A stretch of DNA of 64,000 nt. Origin: Heterodera schachtii. Its lineage: Eukaryota > Nematoda > Chromadorea > Rhabditida > Heteroderidae. Under the pieces are notes generated by a model. It did no database searches. It had not been told where the DNA came from and saw nothing but the letters and a program-made list of their open reading frames with translations. Below, one piece after another: positions 20,801-33,378 of this stretch. The position numbers were made by a program, and so were the translations under genes. Location of the stretch: assembly GCA_023374025.1 (NCBI GenBank), contig SIJG01000028.1, positions 156,695 to 220,694 of the forward strand. The letters run 5' to 3'. The first letter of the stretch is position 1. Each line of letters opens with the position of its first letter.

Positions 20801-23106
20801 TTACGGTAGGCATTCATTCACTTACCGTACTTTTCCGTTTCCTTTTCTTCGTCCTTTTGCTGTTTCTTCTCCATTTCACTCATTCGTCCCAAAATTTCCT
20901 TCTGTTCATTTTGTAATTCCAAGATTTGGTCAATCAGTGCTTAAAATATTAGGGACAAATTATTAAAATTCTTTTTTATGCATTTCTATAGTAATTTTAC
21001 AGTATTTCCTTTTAATTATTAATTTTTTAAATTTTGCAATTTTACCATTTCCGACTCGGTAGTTCAAAATGTCAACACTATTTTTCAATTTGTTTTGTTG
21101 TTCTTCCAATTTGGAGCATTTTGTTTGGATGGAATTGGCAAATTCGGCATTCGCATTTAGTTTCTGTTCCAATGGAAAATAAAATAAAAATAGGTAATTG
21201 CATTTATAAATTAAATTCTTTCCACCTCATCAATTTTGTTTCAAAATCGTCGTGCATTTCCTTTAATTGCCTAAAATTTTCCGACAATTCACTGATTTTT
21301 GTACAAAAGTCCGTCTGCTGGTGAGCATTTTGTTGTAAAAGGCGATCAGCTTAAAGAAATTAAAAATACATACACTTTTAAATAAAAATACATTGATGTA
21401 AATTAATATTTCAATTGAAAACTTTTAGCTAAAATATTACAACATTACCATTTTGTGCTTCTCCAATCAATTTATATTTTTGGGTTTAGACTACGGTAAG
21501 ATTGAAAATTATGCTGTAGAAAATTCCTTACCGTATCTCTCCTTCTCTTCCTGCTGTTGGTTCACTTGCTTCTCCAATCGGCCCATTCTTTCCTGAATCG
21601 CTTCGAACTGACCAGCAGAAACTGAAAAATGTCAATTCTTATAAGATAATTAAAATTCAATTCTATAAAAATTTATTAAAGTATTTGTACATAATTACAG
21701 TATCCCTACCGTATTTCCCATGCGGATTGTCGATCTGTTGTTGATTCAACTGCTTCTCCAATTGGCCCATTCTTTCCTGAATCGCTTCGAACTGACCAGC
21801 AGAAACTGAAAAATATTGAACTTTATTTATAAGTTATTACAAAATTCAAATCAATCAAATTTTATTAAATTCTATTTACAAAATTACAGTATCTCTACCG
21901 TATTCCCCATGCTGATTGTCCTTCTGTTGTTGTTGTTTTTTCAACTGATTTTCCAATTGACTGATACGATCCGAAAGTGTTTGTTGGACATTTTGCAGCT
22001 GTGCAAATTGCTCGACAAAAGCTAAACAAGGAGCAAACATATTCTCTTGGAAGTAATGTAAAATCAAACACTTACAGTAATCTATGTACTGTATTAATGC
22101 TGTTTAAAATGCTCTTTCCTGGGATAATTTCTGCTACCGTATGATCAATTTTCCCTACCGTATTCGCCCTGCTGTTCGTCCTCCTTCCCATTTTGCTTGT
22201 TCTGTTTCAGTTGGTCCTCCTGCTCCATGTTGGCTATCTTCGCCTTCAACACAATGTTTTCCATAATCAGTTTCTGTTTCTCCAATTCGGTACGAATTTC
22301 TCTCTGAAAATTAAAAATGCGCCAAAAATAAAATTGTGATTGGCTCCTAATTGTGATATTGATCTATGAAAGTCAAATAAAGGAAAAATGATTTGTCCCC
22401 ACCTAGGGACTATTATATGATGATTAGAGGTCATTAGATATTTGAATGCAACTAGTTTTACGCGGTTTTTTAACGCGCCCAATTATATACTACAGCCCAA
22501 ATAAAGAACCCACGTTCGGATCGCTTTTCGTGATAATGTCCAACAGTTGTTTTTTCCTGGCCAATTCCAATTCCATGCTCGCAATTTCACGCAAAGACTA
22601 TAAAATCATTAAGAATTCGTTGATTTCTGGTAGAATTTAAATTTAATTATTAATTTAAATTGTTAGTTGTTACATATTTTTTTAACTCTTGCCCACCTTC
22701 TTTATCTGCTGGTCAATACGATCTAAATTTCAAAAATCTTTTTTACTTTTTTTTTGATTTGCTGAATAAATTATAAATTTACCATGCATTTGCTTTAATT
22801 CTCAACAGAGACAGTTACAGTACGCTTACCAGTACAGTTCAAAATTAAACCCTTACCGTTTCCATATTGTCCCAAAATGTGGCAATTTGTTGACGATGGT
22901 TCTATTGCTTGCTGCTCCATTAGTTTCATTTGCACAAATTGGGCCCTCAAAAGACGCAATTCTTCGGACGGACTCAAAATCGGAAAAAGTGCTGAAAATT
23001 TAGAAAAAAAATCAAATTTTTTATTATTTTAATAAAAATTTCTTTATTTACATTGCTCGTTATCAGCTGTTATTTTTGTACTTGTCGAATCATATGAAAT
23101 GGACAT
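17838..23106 (-). CDS. Locus B: 26-exon coiled-coil/SPRY gene
   Basis: ATG is at 23106 (MSISYDSTS). By descending position the exons are 23052-23106, 22857-22991, 22783-22800, 22697-22722, 22514-22597, 22159-22303, 21899-22021, 21710-21805, 21532-21621, 21225-21349, 21046-21163, 20826-20939, 20723-20761, 20589-20675, 20340-20483, 20148-20218, 19932-20048, 19713-19815, about 19537-19625, 19279-19362, 19061-19135, 18714-18790, then SPRY a 18492-18600, b 18353-18448, c 18090-18293, d 17838-17971. Nearly all middle exons encode heptad-like coiled coil with repeated modules (VSAGQFEAIQERMG twice; ADxLLQxxN-type three times). Two anomalies: exon b lacks one A of a 7-A run and exon c lacks 23 nt, which together keep frame; the 19537-19625 exon seems to lack one base. 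A long rod ending in a modified SPRY domain is predicted, about 850 residues, with no signal peptide. Confidence 0.7.
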
Positions 23107-23823
23107 TTTAAATTCAAATTTAAAATAAATCCGCCGTTCAAAGGTTTTATTTAATCTGGTAATTAAAGTATTTAAAAAAAATAAATTTATGAATTTCCCA
23201 TGGTTTTCGCCTTTGAATTTGGTCAATATTATGCCATGACCAACAAATCAATCGTTCTTTGACTTATGGAAACATTTGGAAAATTTGAAAATGATTTGCC
23301 TAATGCAAAAATTCACGCAGAATTAAATTCAAAAAATGATTGACATGCAAAAGGAGTGAGAAAATAATTTAACAAAAATGAAAAAACTGGGGAAAAGGGG
23401 CACTAAAAGTGTAAAATATTTAATTAATTGTTTAGGTCGAAAGGTTTTTAGTTATTTACATATTTGAGAAAATTAATTCCTCTTAAAAGTAGGGTTGGCC
23501 GGTAAGTGGTAATTATTGACGGGAGAAGAAGCACCAGGAAAGCCTAATACCTAATTTTAATAATCTTTTTTAGACCCAATGATTTCAAAATTACTATTTT
23601 AATTACTTTTTTTTTTTCTTTGGCACATGCTATTAAATTATTTTTCTTGGCATTTATCGGCACTTTTTGGACATTTTGCCCTCCTATAATTTTTCAGATT
23701 CACGAAGGTAATAAGACGGACATAAAGCATTTGCCAAGGACTATGTGTTTAGAGGACATTAAACCTTATAATGCCACAGCATTATTTTTCTCTCTCTCTC
23801 TTTTATATAATTGTTTTTTGTGT
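23107..23823. other. Upstream region of locus B
   Basis: AT-rich sequence with no TATA block of the type shared by loci A, C and E. A plus-strand frame at 23620-23886 has a hydrophobic start (KLFFLAFIGTFWTFCPPIIF) and a part repeated in reverse at 26230-26330. I do not recognise it; it may be repeat-derived. Confidence 0.35.
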
Positions 23824-24147
23824 CATCCCAGCAATTTTGTTGATTCATTGACAACTTATACATTTTTTAAATATTATTATTATTAAAATTTTTCAAATTT
23901 TAAGCATTTATCGACCAATTCACACATTTGGAAAAAGATCAAAAGAAATGGAGAAGTAGCAGAAGCAAATGGTGAAGAACAAACAATGAATCGAAGGGAC
24001 GAAAAATTTATAAATTTAAAAAATTAAAATAATATTTATTATATTGATAGAAATTAAATTATTAAGTTACCAAAATAATAAATATTTATTATATTGATAG
24101 AAATTAAATTATTAAGTTGTCAATGAATCAACAAAATTGCTGAGATG
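23824..24147. repeat. Inverted-repeat element, 34-bp arms
   Basis: CAGCAATTTTGTTGATTCATTG near 23829 pairs with CAATGAATCAACAAAATTGCTG near 24120. A direct duplication of about 50 bp (TTATTATATTGATAGAAATT) fills part of the middle. This looks like a short foldback or MITE without coding sequence. Confidence 0.55.
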
Positions 24148-24183
24148 TTAAATAATTTGACAAGCTAACTTTCGCAAAAGGGA

Positions 24184-24360
24184 GCATGCGAAGACGGAGC
24201 AAGTAGTGGGGCGAGACGGAGGGCGGAGGAAAAAGTCTGACGAGCGCCACAGGCGGTTGACTGCGGGGGCCCGAAGGGCCCCCGCCAATCAGTCAACCGC
24301 CTGCGGATCACGTGCGCACTTCTTCCGGAGCCCGTAGTCTCGCCCCACCTACTGGCCGCC
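24184..24360. repeat. Nested GC-rich palindrome
   Basis: An inner stem 24263-24272 / 24276-24285 (GCGGGGGCCC with a GAA loop) sits inside a 13-bp stem 24251-24263 / 24290-24302 (AGGCGGTTGACTG). Both lie between outer arms 24202-24217 and 24337-24353 (AGTAGTGGGGCGAGAC and GTCTCGCCCCACCTACT). The 34 bases at 24184-24217 recur exactly, inverted, at 32111-32144. It is probably one end or the whole of a small mobile element. Confidence 0.7.
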
Positions 24361-26331
24361 GTAGTCGATTGTGCGGCGGTTTTTTAGCGCAAAAGCAAAA
24401 ATTTTTTTTTTAAATTTGTAGTTGCGCCAAATTTTCATTGATTTTGAACCGGTTCAAAAACTTATCATTGTCAGATGGCGTCCGTTCAACTTCATTCCCT
24501 GAATTTTAGACTAAGCTCGTCAAGAGCTTTCGAATGATAACAATTTTGTCAGGATTCGATCGTTAAAAAAATTATAATGCCAAATCTCTCAATTTTTCGA
24601 GTTTTGAATCGGTTCAAAAACCGGTTTATATTTGCGGATAAACTTCCCCCACTCCTAGACCGATCTGTCTCATCGAGAGCTATCTGGTCCACGAGAAAAA
24701 AACATCGTATAGGTCAAGAAATTCAGAATTTTTTTTTATAAAAAAACGAACTTTATCAATACAAATTTTGAAAAATTAAATGAAATGATAAAGTTATAAT
24801 TTTAGACAGGAAAATTACAAAAAGAAAAGCAACAATTTCAGGTAAAATACTGCCGCTACCTCCCCCTCCCCTTTAGAAAATGATTTTTAGTCTTTCCCCA
24901 AATTTTTGAGGTCGGCATTATTAGAGTAGGACCAAATAGGGATTGGCATCAATTTTGATTTTCTGCTGATTCATTTTATCCATGTCTTTTTGAATATTAA
25001 CAAATTTTCTTGAAATTGTGCAGGCAAATAGAGAACATTTGGGGCTATCGAATAATATTAAGAATTTAAAAACTCGGCTGCTTTAGGGCAAAGTTATAAG
25101 CAATTTTTTTATTTTGATCGTTGTTTAAATAACGATATAGCAGGGTTACCCTTGAAAATTTCCCGAAATAAGAACATCGCTGGTCAAAAATAAGATTTTA
25201 GGGTCAAAAATAAAGACATTTTTTAAAACACGCTTCCAAAACTTTAAATCGCATTTTTATTCAACAAAATCAAGCATAATTTTTTTCGGCGCATTTTTCT
25301 AAATTGGGTATGGGTGAGTGAAGAGAGTCCGGCGGTGCCGATAGGCGCCGCAGGGGAAATTTTTTGAAAATTTAATGCAATTTGTTAACAATTGTGTCCA
25401 AAAAATGACCAAAATTTGCGATCTTGGGCTAATTTTTAAGAAAAAACTAGGGAGTTTTTGGGGGCCGGCGGTGCCGATAGGCGCCGCTGGGGGAAAATTT
25501 TAAGAATTTTTAATGAATTTTGATAGGAATTTACCAAAATTTTCAGAAATTTCCTCTTTTAAATGAAAATAAGGCACTACCCCAAATCAGAACATTTCTT
25601 AAAAATAATAATATTATCATTTTCTAACAGAAAATTTCTTAGAAATAAGAACAGATACACCCATGCTATAATAGACGCCGCCGGAAAAATTTTTTGTAAT
25701 TTTTAATGAGATTTCTTAACGATTTTGTTCAAAAAATGACAAAATTACGATTTTGAGCCAATTTTTTAAGAGAATAAGAAACTCCCGAGAGAAAAATTTG
25801 AATATTTAACTGAATCTTGTTAAGATTTTGCATATTAATTCGCTTCAAAAAACATTTTTTTCAAAAATTATCATTTAAAATCTAAATTTCTCTCTGAATC
25901 CAAAAAATAAGACGAAAATAAGGACAAAGAGCTTAAATAATGACAAATCTTACAAATAAGAACATTTAAAATTTGTAAGATTTGGACCCTCAAAATAAGG
26001 ACAAATCTTACAAATAAGGACAAAGGGTAACCCTGCGATATAGCACCCTCAAATAAGGTTTAATGAGTGCCCAGAGTACAGAAATGCAGATATGCTCAAA
26101 AAAGTACTGTGAATTTAGTGGTACTTAATTAAATCTTCAATTTTAATTTTTTCAAAATTTTTATTTAATATAATTTCGAAAACGTCGATTAAATAATGTG
26201 CTATCAAAAGGATAATTGTGAAGAAATCAGTAAAGCATTACACGACTCGTGAATATTTGCTGTGGCATTATAAGGTTTAATGTCCTCTAAACACATAGTC
26301 CTTGGCAAATGCTTTATGTCCGTCTTATTAC
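24361..26331. other. AT-rich repeat-derived block
   Basis: No gene is supported. It contains CCGGTTCAAAAAC strings, the GCTATCGAATAATATTAAGAAT repeat (near 25045, related to 59370 and 43365), hairpin motifs at 25331-25355 and 25464-25488, and imprecise tandem copies of ACAAATCTTACAAATAAG near 25950-26030. The end (26230-26331) is an inverted partial copy of 23700-23790. Confidence 0.45.
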
Positions 26332-26539
26332 TAGGGATGGGAAATTAAGTCAAATGACATTTTTTTTGCTGACTCTAAATGAGCTTAAAATGACTTAAAA
26401 AGTGTTCTACACTTTGTTTGAAGCTTCTAACATACATTTTTTGGGACTTTTTATGACTTTTTCATGACTTTTTGGCGATTTTTCATGACTTTTAAGTCGA
26501 CTTTTTAAAGATTTTTTGTGACTTAAATTCCCATCCCTA
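26332..26539. mobile_element. hAT-like element with TAGGGATGGGAA ends, 208 bp
   Basis: The ends TAGGGATGGGAAATTAAGTCA and TGACTTAAATTCCCATCCCTA are inverted. The flanking octamers CTTATTAC and CTAATTAA match at 6 of 8. The interior is AT-rich and repeats TGACTTTTT. Similar ends occur near 43905 and 51035. It has no coding capacity. Confidence 0.55.
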
Positions 26540-27950
26540 CTAATTAATAATAATAATGTGTTTTTAAATTTATTTAATCTTTTTTTGAAAACTTGAAAAA
26601 ACATCGGTCACTTGAAATAATAAAATGAACCGTCTCAGTATTCGTGTCGTGTATCTCGTATTTAGGCACGAGACACGAGATTTTTATGCACTGGTAAGAA
26701 TGGGGGGGGGGGGGTTAAGAAAAAATATTTTTTGGAAAATTGAGAAAAAAAAGTAAATTAGAGAAGAAAAAATAATTTGATCTATTCTTTTAAATCCAAA
26801 ATAAATAAGTAACATTTAGTCTAGTGGCTAAACCTCCAGCCTTCCATAATTTTTTTCGCGCAATAAACATTTACATATTTTGGCGAAATATGCATAATAT
26901 CTTAAAAAATTGCGATAACCCAAAACATCTTTAAGGGCGAAGTTTTAAAATAAAAAAAAATTGAAAACCCAAAAACCGGTAACCACAAAATATTGATTGT
27001 TGTCCATTTTTTCTCATTACCCTCACCATTCTAGACTATTTGTTTACCAATGTTACAGATTTTTTCCAAAAATACAAATTTTAAAGTTCTATTTTTAAAT
27101 TAATGTAAAATTTGAGTCTGTCGGTGCCGACTGATTATTTTTTAAATAAAACATAAAATTTTCGGCTCTATTACTGTTTACGTGTCAATGTGAATGACCA
27201 TCCTCAGTATCGTAGGCCACAACTTTTCCTATTGTTAATAAAATCATATTTTGGTATCAAATGAAAGCTTAAGTCTCTGTCCTTTATATACATATAAACC
27301 CAAGAAAAGAGAAAGAACTGACATTAAGAAAAAACTTACAACGAGAAAACCCAAAATTTACTTCTTTTTTTCGAGTACATTCTAGAACACTTTATATGTT
27401 GCCTTTTATTTACATTAAACTTCTATAGAGTTTAAGCTTTCAAATGAAAAACCTTCCTTTTCTTAAATTTTTTGTTTATCGGCAACCGACTTGGCTTTTT
27501 TATTCAGGGTTCGCAAGTATGCTTATTTCTAAGATTTTCTTATTTTCAGGTTTCATCTAAACCTTTAAATTTTTTCTCAAATGCCTTAAAAGCATACAAA
27601 ATACAATTTTTTTTTATTTTTTTGCAAAAAATAACAAAATTTGGACGATTTTTGTGCAAAATCTGTTGCATATGCTGTGAAGATTTTTCTTGTTTTTATT
27701 GCGTTTCCTTCGCGCTACTATTAGTTTCAGAAAAAATCTTATTTTGGGGTCAAAATCTTAGTTTTTTTTATTCTTCTAGAAAAATAATAGTGAATTTTAG
27801 ATTTTTTTATTTTTTAGAAAATAATGTAGTAAATTTTAGATTTTTTTTCTTCTAGAAAAAATAATGTAGTGAATTTTAGATTTTTTTTCTAGAAAAAATT
27901 TTCTCAAAAAATGTATGAATTTTCAAATCTAGAAAACCCAAAAAAATATT
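26540..27950. other. AT-rich stretch without a recognised gene
   Basis: I see short low-complexity repeats, a G-run at 26702-26714, and three near-copies of AATAATGTAGTGAATTTTAG near 27780-27890. The plus frame 27472-27855 is F-rich and low-complexity; I do not treat it as a gene. Confidence 0.35.
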
Positions 27951-27952
27951 TT

Positions 27953-28157
27953 ATGACAACAAAATCAGAGGTCGCAACCATCGAACGACTGCGATATCTG
28001 TTCACACGGCACGGTGTACCGCAAACATTGGCAACAGACAACGCAACGCAGTTTGCCGCCAGTGAATTCGCAAAATCACAGAAGCAAATGGAATTGCTCA
28101 TAACTTTTCCGCTCCATACAACCCAATATCCAATGGACAATCGGAACAGCACGTTTA
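27953..28157 (+). pseudogene. Retroelement integrase core fragment
   Basis: The frame encodes ERLRYLFTRHGVPQTLATDN followed by TQFAASEF, the middle of an rve-type integrase core with one catalytic Asp in the TDN motif. The next conserved part (SAPYNPxSNGQSE) is in a different frame, so there is a frameshift near 28075, and a stop follows at 28155-28157. This is typical of LTR-retrotransposon pol. The upstream pol domains are absent, so it is a decayed copy. Confidence 0.75.
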
Positions 28158-28291
28158 AAAGATCATTTCGAAAAAAAGGGGAGAGAGTGCCGAACAAAGA
28201 AACTTTGGCCCAAATCGCAATTTATCAGAGCCGAAAATGAAACAATCACCGAAGTGATCAGAGCGTTTGACGGCGCCATTCTCTCCTCCAA

Positions 28292-28960
28292 ATGAAGGTT
28301 GCCATTGTAATGGTTGGAAGGGACTCGATAAGAGGAGAAGAGACGATCGAAAATGTGATGGAGCGAGTGGGAAGACTTGAGCAGCTGTTGAAGCAGTTCA
28401 GTCATGTGCCGATTTTTTGGCTGCCACCACCATTCATCAAGGAGAAGATGGTAGAACATGAAGAATTGGTGGTCACATTTCGGAGCGATGCAAGGAAATG
28501 TTAAGTTTGTGACGATGACACCGGCTGGCCGATCAGTTTTGGAATTGTGGCGCTTCGGCACCGGTTACAACACCGATCACGTGACCAGCGATGGGAAGAT
28601 GACGGAAAAGGGCCTTTTGATCCTAAGGGCTTGGGTCATGTCTCAAGTCAAGGAATGCCAAAGGATGAGGCTAACGAGCCGAAAAAGACGGACGAAGAGG
28701 GGCCAAAGGCGGGTACGATTCGAGAAGAAAGAGGACGCGGGCACTTTGGACAACCGGGGTTGCGCGGACGTTTTCCTCCTCAGCACCACCACCCTTATCG
28801 CCGTCCTTTTGCGCAGTCGACTTGAAATCGTTCGCGCCGTGGAAATGATCGCCGTTGATTTCATCCTCACCACTACCTTTCGGTTAGCTGATTGCGTTCC
28901 CGAATTGCCAGCTCTGTGGACATCGCTTATTTGTAGGGCGAGGATGTGATAAGATTGTTA
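28292..28960 (+). pseudogene. Gag-like ORF: SGNH-like domain, RG-rich region, degenerate zinc knuckle
   Basis: Directly after the integrase fragment, one frame from 28292 encodes KVAIVMVGRDSI, a short helix and VPIFWLPPPF. A second frame (from about 28458) continues with a T-D-H-V-x-S-D-G block. VGRDS, PPPF and D-H resemble SGNH/GDSL blocks. A third frame gives an R/G-rich tail (RGRGHFGQPGLRGRF), and near 28900 a C-x2-C-x4-F-x4-C resembles a CCHC knuckle with His replaced by Phe. Read together, this suggests a frameshifted gag-like or esterase-bearing ORF of a retroelement. The domain calls are by eye and the function is inferred. A host gene remains possible. Confidence 0.45.
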
Positions 28961-30416
28961 AATTTGTTTTAATCCCAATTATGACTTAATTAATTAATTA
29001 TTTAATTGCATTCTCTTTCATTTATGTATTTTTGTCCTTTCGTTCTCAATTTGAATCTCCCGCCTTTTTCATTATCGATTGTTTTCCGCTGCCGACTTTT
29101 CTTCCCCTGGTCACTTTTCATTCAGATTTGATATTCGCTCGTTTTGTTAATTTTATGTTTTGGAATTTCTTCGCTGTTTGGACTTTTGATTGTAAAAGGA
29201 TTTTTGTTTGGATTGTGCTTGGATTTTGGGATACAATTCCCCGTTCAAAATTGAGGGTGCACTTTAATCGCTACTCCTCCTAATACGACGATTTTTATTT
29301 CCTCTAATTTTTCAAAATTTACTTTTTTCGATAAGAATCAATACAAATTTAACAAAATTCCGTTAGAATTTTTCAGTTTAAATAAAAATTTTAAAAAGCG
29401 CGACAACATTTTTTACCTTGCAATCCGCTTTTAGTTGATCTCTAGTCGTTCTGTCAATTGATTAAATTTTAAATTTAACCGAAATTTTGTGATGAAAAAA
29501 ATTTCGAATTAAAAGAAAAATTTTGGAAAAACTTCGTCTTCGGCTTCGAAAACTTCGGGTTTTTTGGGCTTCGAGCTTCGGACTTCGCCTTCGAATAAAA
29601 ATTGGACTTCGGCTTCGGCTTCGAGTGCTAAGCCGAGCTTCGCCCGTCCCTGATTCCCACTGCAGAGACACGGAGGGAAAGGAACAAAATGGTGAATTAA
29701 TAAGGCCGAATTGTTTTTTTAATGAAACGTTAACAAAAAAAATGCCCAAAAATTGATTAAGAGCCAAAAATAACTAAAATCTCTAATTTTTGTATTTGTA
29801 GGTGTGTATTTTTCATTGTTTTTTTTTTTTTTTACATTTTTCTTTTAAATTTCTTAAGAATATGGACTAAAAACGGCAAAATATGCGTTTATTCACTAAA
29901 ATCTCCAAATATGGCTTCAAATGGACTAAACAACCTCACCAAATCAAAATCTTAACGTAGAAATGCTATTTTTGAGCCCATTTCTTCATGCGCAGAAACT
30001 ATTTAAACCATACAATTTGTAACCATATTTATCAGTTAACAAAATACAGAATATCATTCCCATCAAATAATGTTTGACCGGATGGAAATTTCCCAGCCAT
30101 TCATTTTTTGAAAGTTTCTTGCAAAGTTTATAAAAAACTTTAAATTTCGCAATATTTTGGTTTGAATTTTATTTGACATTTAACTCAATAATTAGATTTT
30201 TTCGAATTTCTAAATAATATTATGAATTTTAACATAATTGGAAAAAAGGTGTTTTTTTTTTGTTTGCAAATTTTCATCTTTTAGTCTTAAATCCCCGGGA
30301 AACAACAAAATTTTCCGATTAATACAGAAAACCAAATTTTAATTGAAGAAGAAAGACATAAAAATGATTAAAAAGAGCAAATTGATCAACAACATTAGTG
30401 AATATTTCATCTTCCT
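28961..30416. other. AT-rich region with a CTTCGG simple repeat
   Basis: Near 29530-29650 the sequence is built of TTCGGCTTCG-type units, mirrored at 36355-36440. The remainder is AT-rich. The part from about 30255 to 30416 is the shared 3' flank of the SPRY genes (CCGGGAAACAACAAAATTTTCC), also found at 6835, 17715, 41668 and 62487. Confidence 0.45.
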
Positions 30417-33378
30417 TCAGAGAGTTTCCAAATCGAATTTGAAATTGGGCCCAAAATTCGCCTCAATTTTGTCACCAGAGCCAAACAAAGTAACGAACGG
30501 ATAAAATGAACCATCAGCAAAAGATGGATCAAACAAAAAATCAGCAGTATCTGTGAAAAGGTTAAGGGATTTTTATTATTTTAAATATAAAAATAAATTA
30601 GCATAAAATAGGCAATTAAAAAGATTATAATTTAAAATTTGTTTAATAAATTATTTAATCATTTGCCCACCTAAAAGAAGTCCATTTTTTGTAAAAATCA
30701 TCTGCCGAGTGGCCGAATGAACGCCAATTCCTACGGTATCACCAACACCGTAGGAATATTCGGCATTTGTTCCATTTCTTTTTCCGTTAATCCAAATATC
30801 GCTATCACTTTCATATGTATAAGTGCCCTTTTCACAAAGAATTATTCCATCCAATTCAGTCTGCTGTTTGTCGGCGAATCCGAAGCTGACACAACTGAAT
30901 AAAGAAGAAATAAATTATAAAATATTTCACTTTTTAATATTCTGATTATAATAAATGTTTCAAATACCAAATTCGCTTACAAAGTTCGTTTTTTCTGAAC
31001 TGAAATTTCGTAGTAAAAAAAGTCAGACAAATGCTTGTTCAGCACAATCGGATATTTTGCGACGACGGAGCAACGCGAACCTTTTTAGGAGAAATTAATT
31101 TTGATGTAAATTTAAAAAATACCAGAAAGATTTCCCTTATGATGGACAATGAGACTTTTGTCACCAATGATTTCGATGTCCTTGTGACATGCGAAGGCAT
31201 TCCAACAATTTTTTCGGAAAAGTGCCTTAAAATCATTCCTTTGAAATTTATTTATAATTAATTTATTAATAAATAAAATATATTTTTATCGTAAAATACT
31301 TTTATTTTATTTTCTCTTTCCATTCATTCTCACCTTTTTCCGTGTCTGCTTCTCCAATTCACTGAAGATTCTTTTCAAAATTTTCTTCTGATTATTTTGC
31401 GATTGTAAGAACCGTTCCTCAGCAGCTTAAAATAGAAAACAATTAATTATTTATTTAAATGAAAAAACATTAAAGAATTATTTTTTCAATTGCGCAGTTA
31501 TCAAAGAAAAGCCCAAAAATTTCATTTTTCGTTAAATTTTCCTCGCCTTTTGACTGCTGTTGTTGCTGCTTCTCCAATTCACCAATTCTCTCCAAAATTA
31601 CTTTCAAAAGATCTTCCGAAACTGAAAATTAATAATATTTTGACCATAACTTTTTTATGTTTTCAAATTATTTTATTGTCATTTTTTTTATGGTCGTTGA
31701 ACTGCAAAAGGCCAATTTTTTTTTGCTTTCTTTTATTAATAAATTAATTTTTTAAGGATGGACTATTTTGTTAGCTTGTTTTTTTTGCTTCGTAAATTTG
31801 CTCCCAGTGATTTTCGAGATTGTAATCCCGACCTTGACATCATTTCTACCAATTCTGTATTCTTGAATCGGTTTTCGAATTTACGAATTTGGGATAAATA
31901 ATTCGGAAAATTTGTCAAAATGGAAGGTAATTTGTGCTCATAGTGATTCCGAAAATCCATGGGAACAGGTTTCATAACCTGACAACTTCATAAAAATCAT
32001 TTTATAGAAAATTTGGAAAATATCCATCATAGGTCCCAGACTCAAAATTACATAAAAACATTTTTGAACCGGTTTAAAACACGAAAATTTGCCAATAAAA
32101 TAAGCCAAAAGTCTCGCCCCACTACTTGCTCCGTCTTCGCATGCTTCTTTTTGCGTAATTTTGCTTTAATTATATTTTATTCCATTATTTATTTGGTAAT
32201 TTTATCGAAAATTAAACAAACCACAATGGTCCCTCCCCTTTGTATTTCCAATGGTCAAATTATTTAAGTGGTGCCAGTCTTAATGATAACTAATTAATAT
32301 TCCGACAATTAAAATCTAAGCCATTACTATTACAGTATTACTTTGATTCTGTATCGTCTGAACTGCAATATGGCCAAATTATTTGGCTTTATTTTATTAA
32401 ATAAATTTCAAACCCATTTCTTTGATTATATAATTTTCATACTGTACCCCATCAATTATTCTTAAATTCCCTACCGTATCCGTCTTGTCCAAACAGTTCA
32501 GAACTTGCAACAGATGGTTCAATTGTTTTCGCTCGATTCAACTCAGCAATTCTGGCAATCAGAACACTCATTTCCTCCGATGTGCTCAGATTTGGAAGAA
32601 TTGCTTAAAAATGAAATAATTAAATGTTATTCTACACCAAATGATTAATAAAATAAGAAAAGCAATTTATAAATATACATTCTCGTTTCCCTAATAATAG
32701 ACAATCAAACAATTGAATTTTTAATTAAGATACAAATAAATTAAAGAAAATGAAAATTATTAATTTACCGGCTTAATCAAATAAAGAATTCCATTAAAAT
32801 TTTCCAATTTTTTGACTTATTTTTTTACCGTTTTTCTCCTTTTCCTGTTCAATTTTGGTCCCTTTTTCCTTCAATGTCTTCTGTTCGACCATCATTTCCT
32901 GGTGCTTTAATTTTTGCTCAAGTGCCTTCTAAAAACAAAATTTTTTTTTAAGTTTTCACATTTTTTACTCAATTTTTATAGAAAAACTCACATTTTCGAG
33001 TTCCAATTTGGCCATTTTCAGTTCCATTTCCATTTTGGCAAACTTTTCACGAAATTCCTTAATTTAATTAAATTAACAAAATCTTTTTATGCGCATAACA
33101 TTCAAATATTTCTCCCAATTGTTTCTGTATTTTACCCACCTTAAGCTGTTGCTGATCAGTGATCGATTCGCTGTTTTTTCCATCGAATTGACCATCATTG
33201 TCCAAACTAATCGCATTGCCATTCACTTCTAAAATATCATAATTAATCTTGGATTTAAAATATTTATAATTTCGCATTCCAAAATTTCACTTTTTCTCCC
33301 TTTTTCTCATCATTTACCTCCATTTTCTGCTGGTGTTAAATCATCTCCACAATTTATTGAATTGGTCGAAATTGACAT
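30417..33378 (-). CDS. Locus C: intact 11-exon coiled-coil/SPRY gene
   Basis: ATG is at 33378 (MSISTNSINCGDD). Exons: 33318-33378, 33140-33228, 32992-33057, 32829-32928, 32475-32603 (LPNLSTSEE, ending GQDGYG), 31547-31621, 31334-31425, SPRY a 31123-31225, b 30981-31080, c 30671-30894, d 30417-30550 (stop TGA). Lengths sum to 1173 nt, 390 residues plus stop, and every junction keeps phase with no internal stop. Residues about 50-200 are charged, heptad-like coiled coil. The SPRY part shows VAKYPIVLNKHLSDFFYYEI, GTYTYESDSDIWINGK, YSYGVGDTVGIG, RQMIFTKNG, DPSFADGSFYPFV and IEANFGPNFKFDLETL. The GC donor AAAAG|GCGAGG follows exon 31547-31621. There is no signal peptide, so an intracellular protein-binding role is likely. 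This is the best reference model for the family here. Confidence 0.82.

Noticed and set aside
29462..29767. Ser/Arg-rich frame resembling an SR protein
   Set aside because: Produced by the TTCGGCTTCG simple repeat; a mirrored copy lies at 36355-36440.
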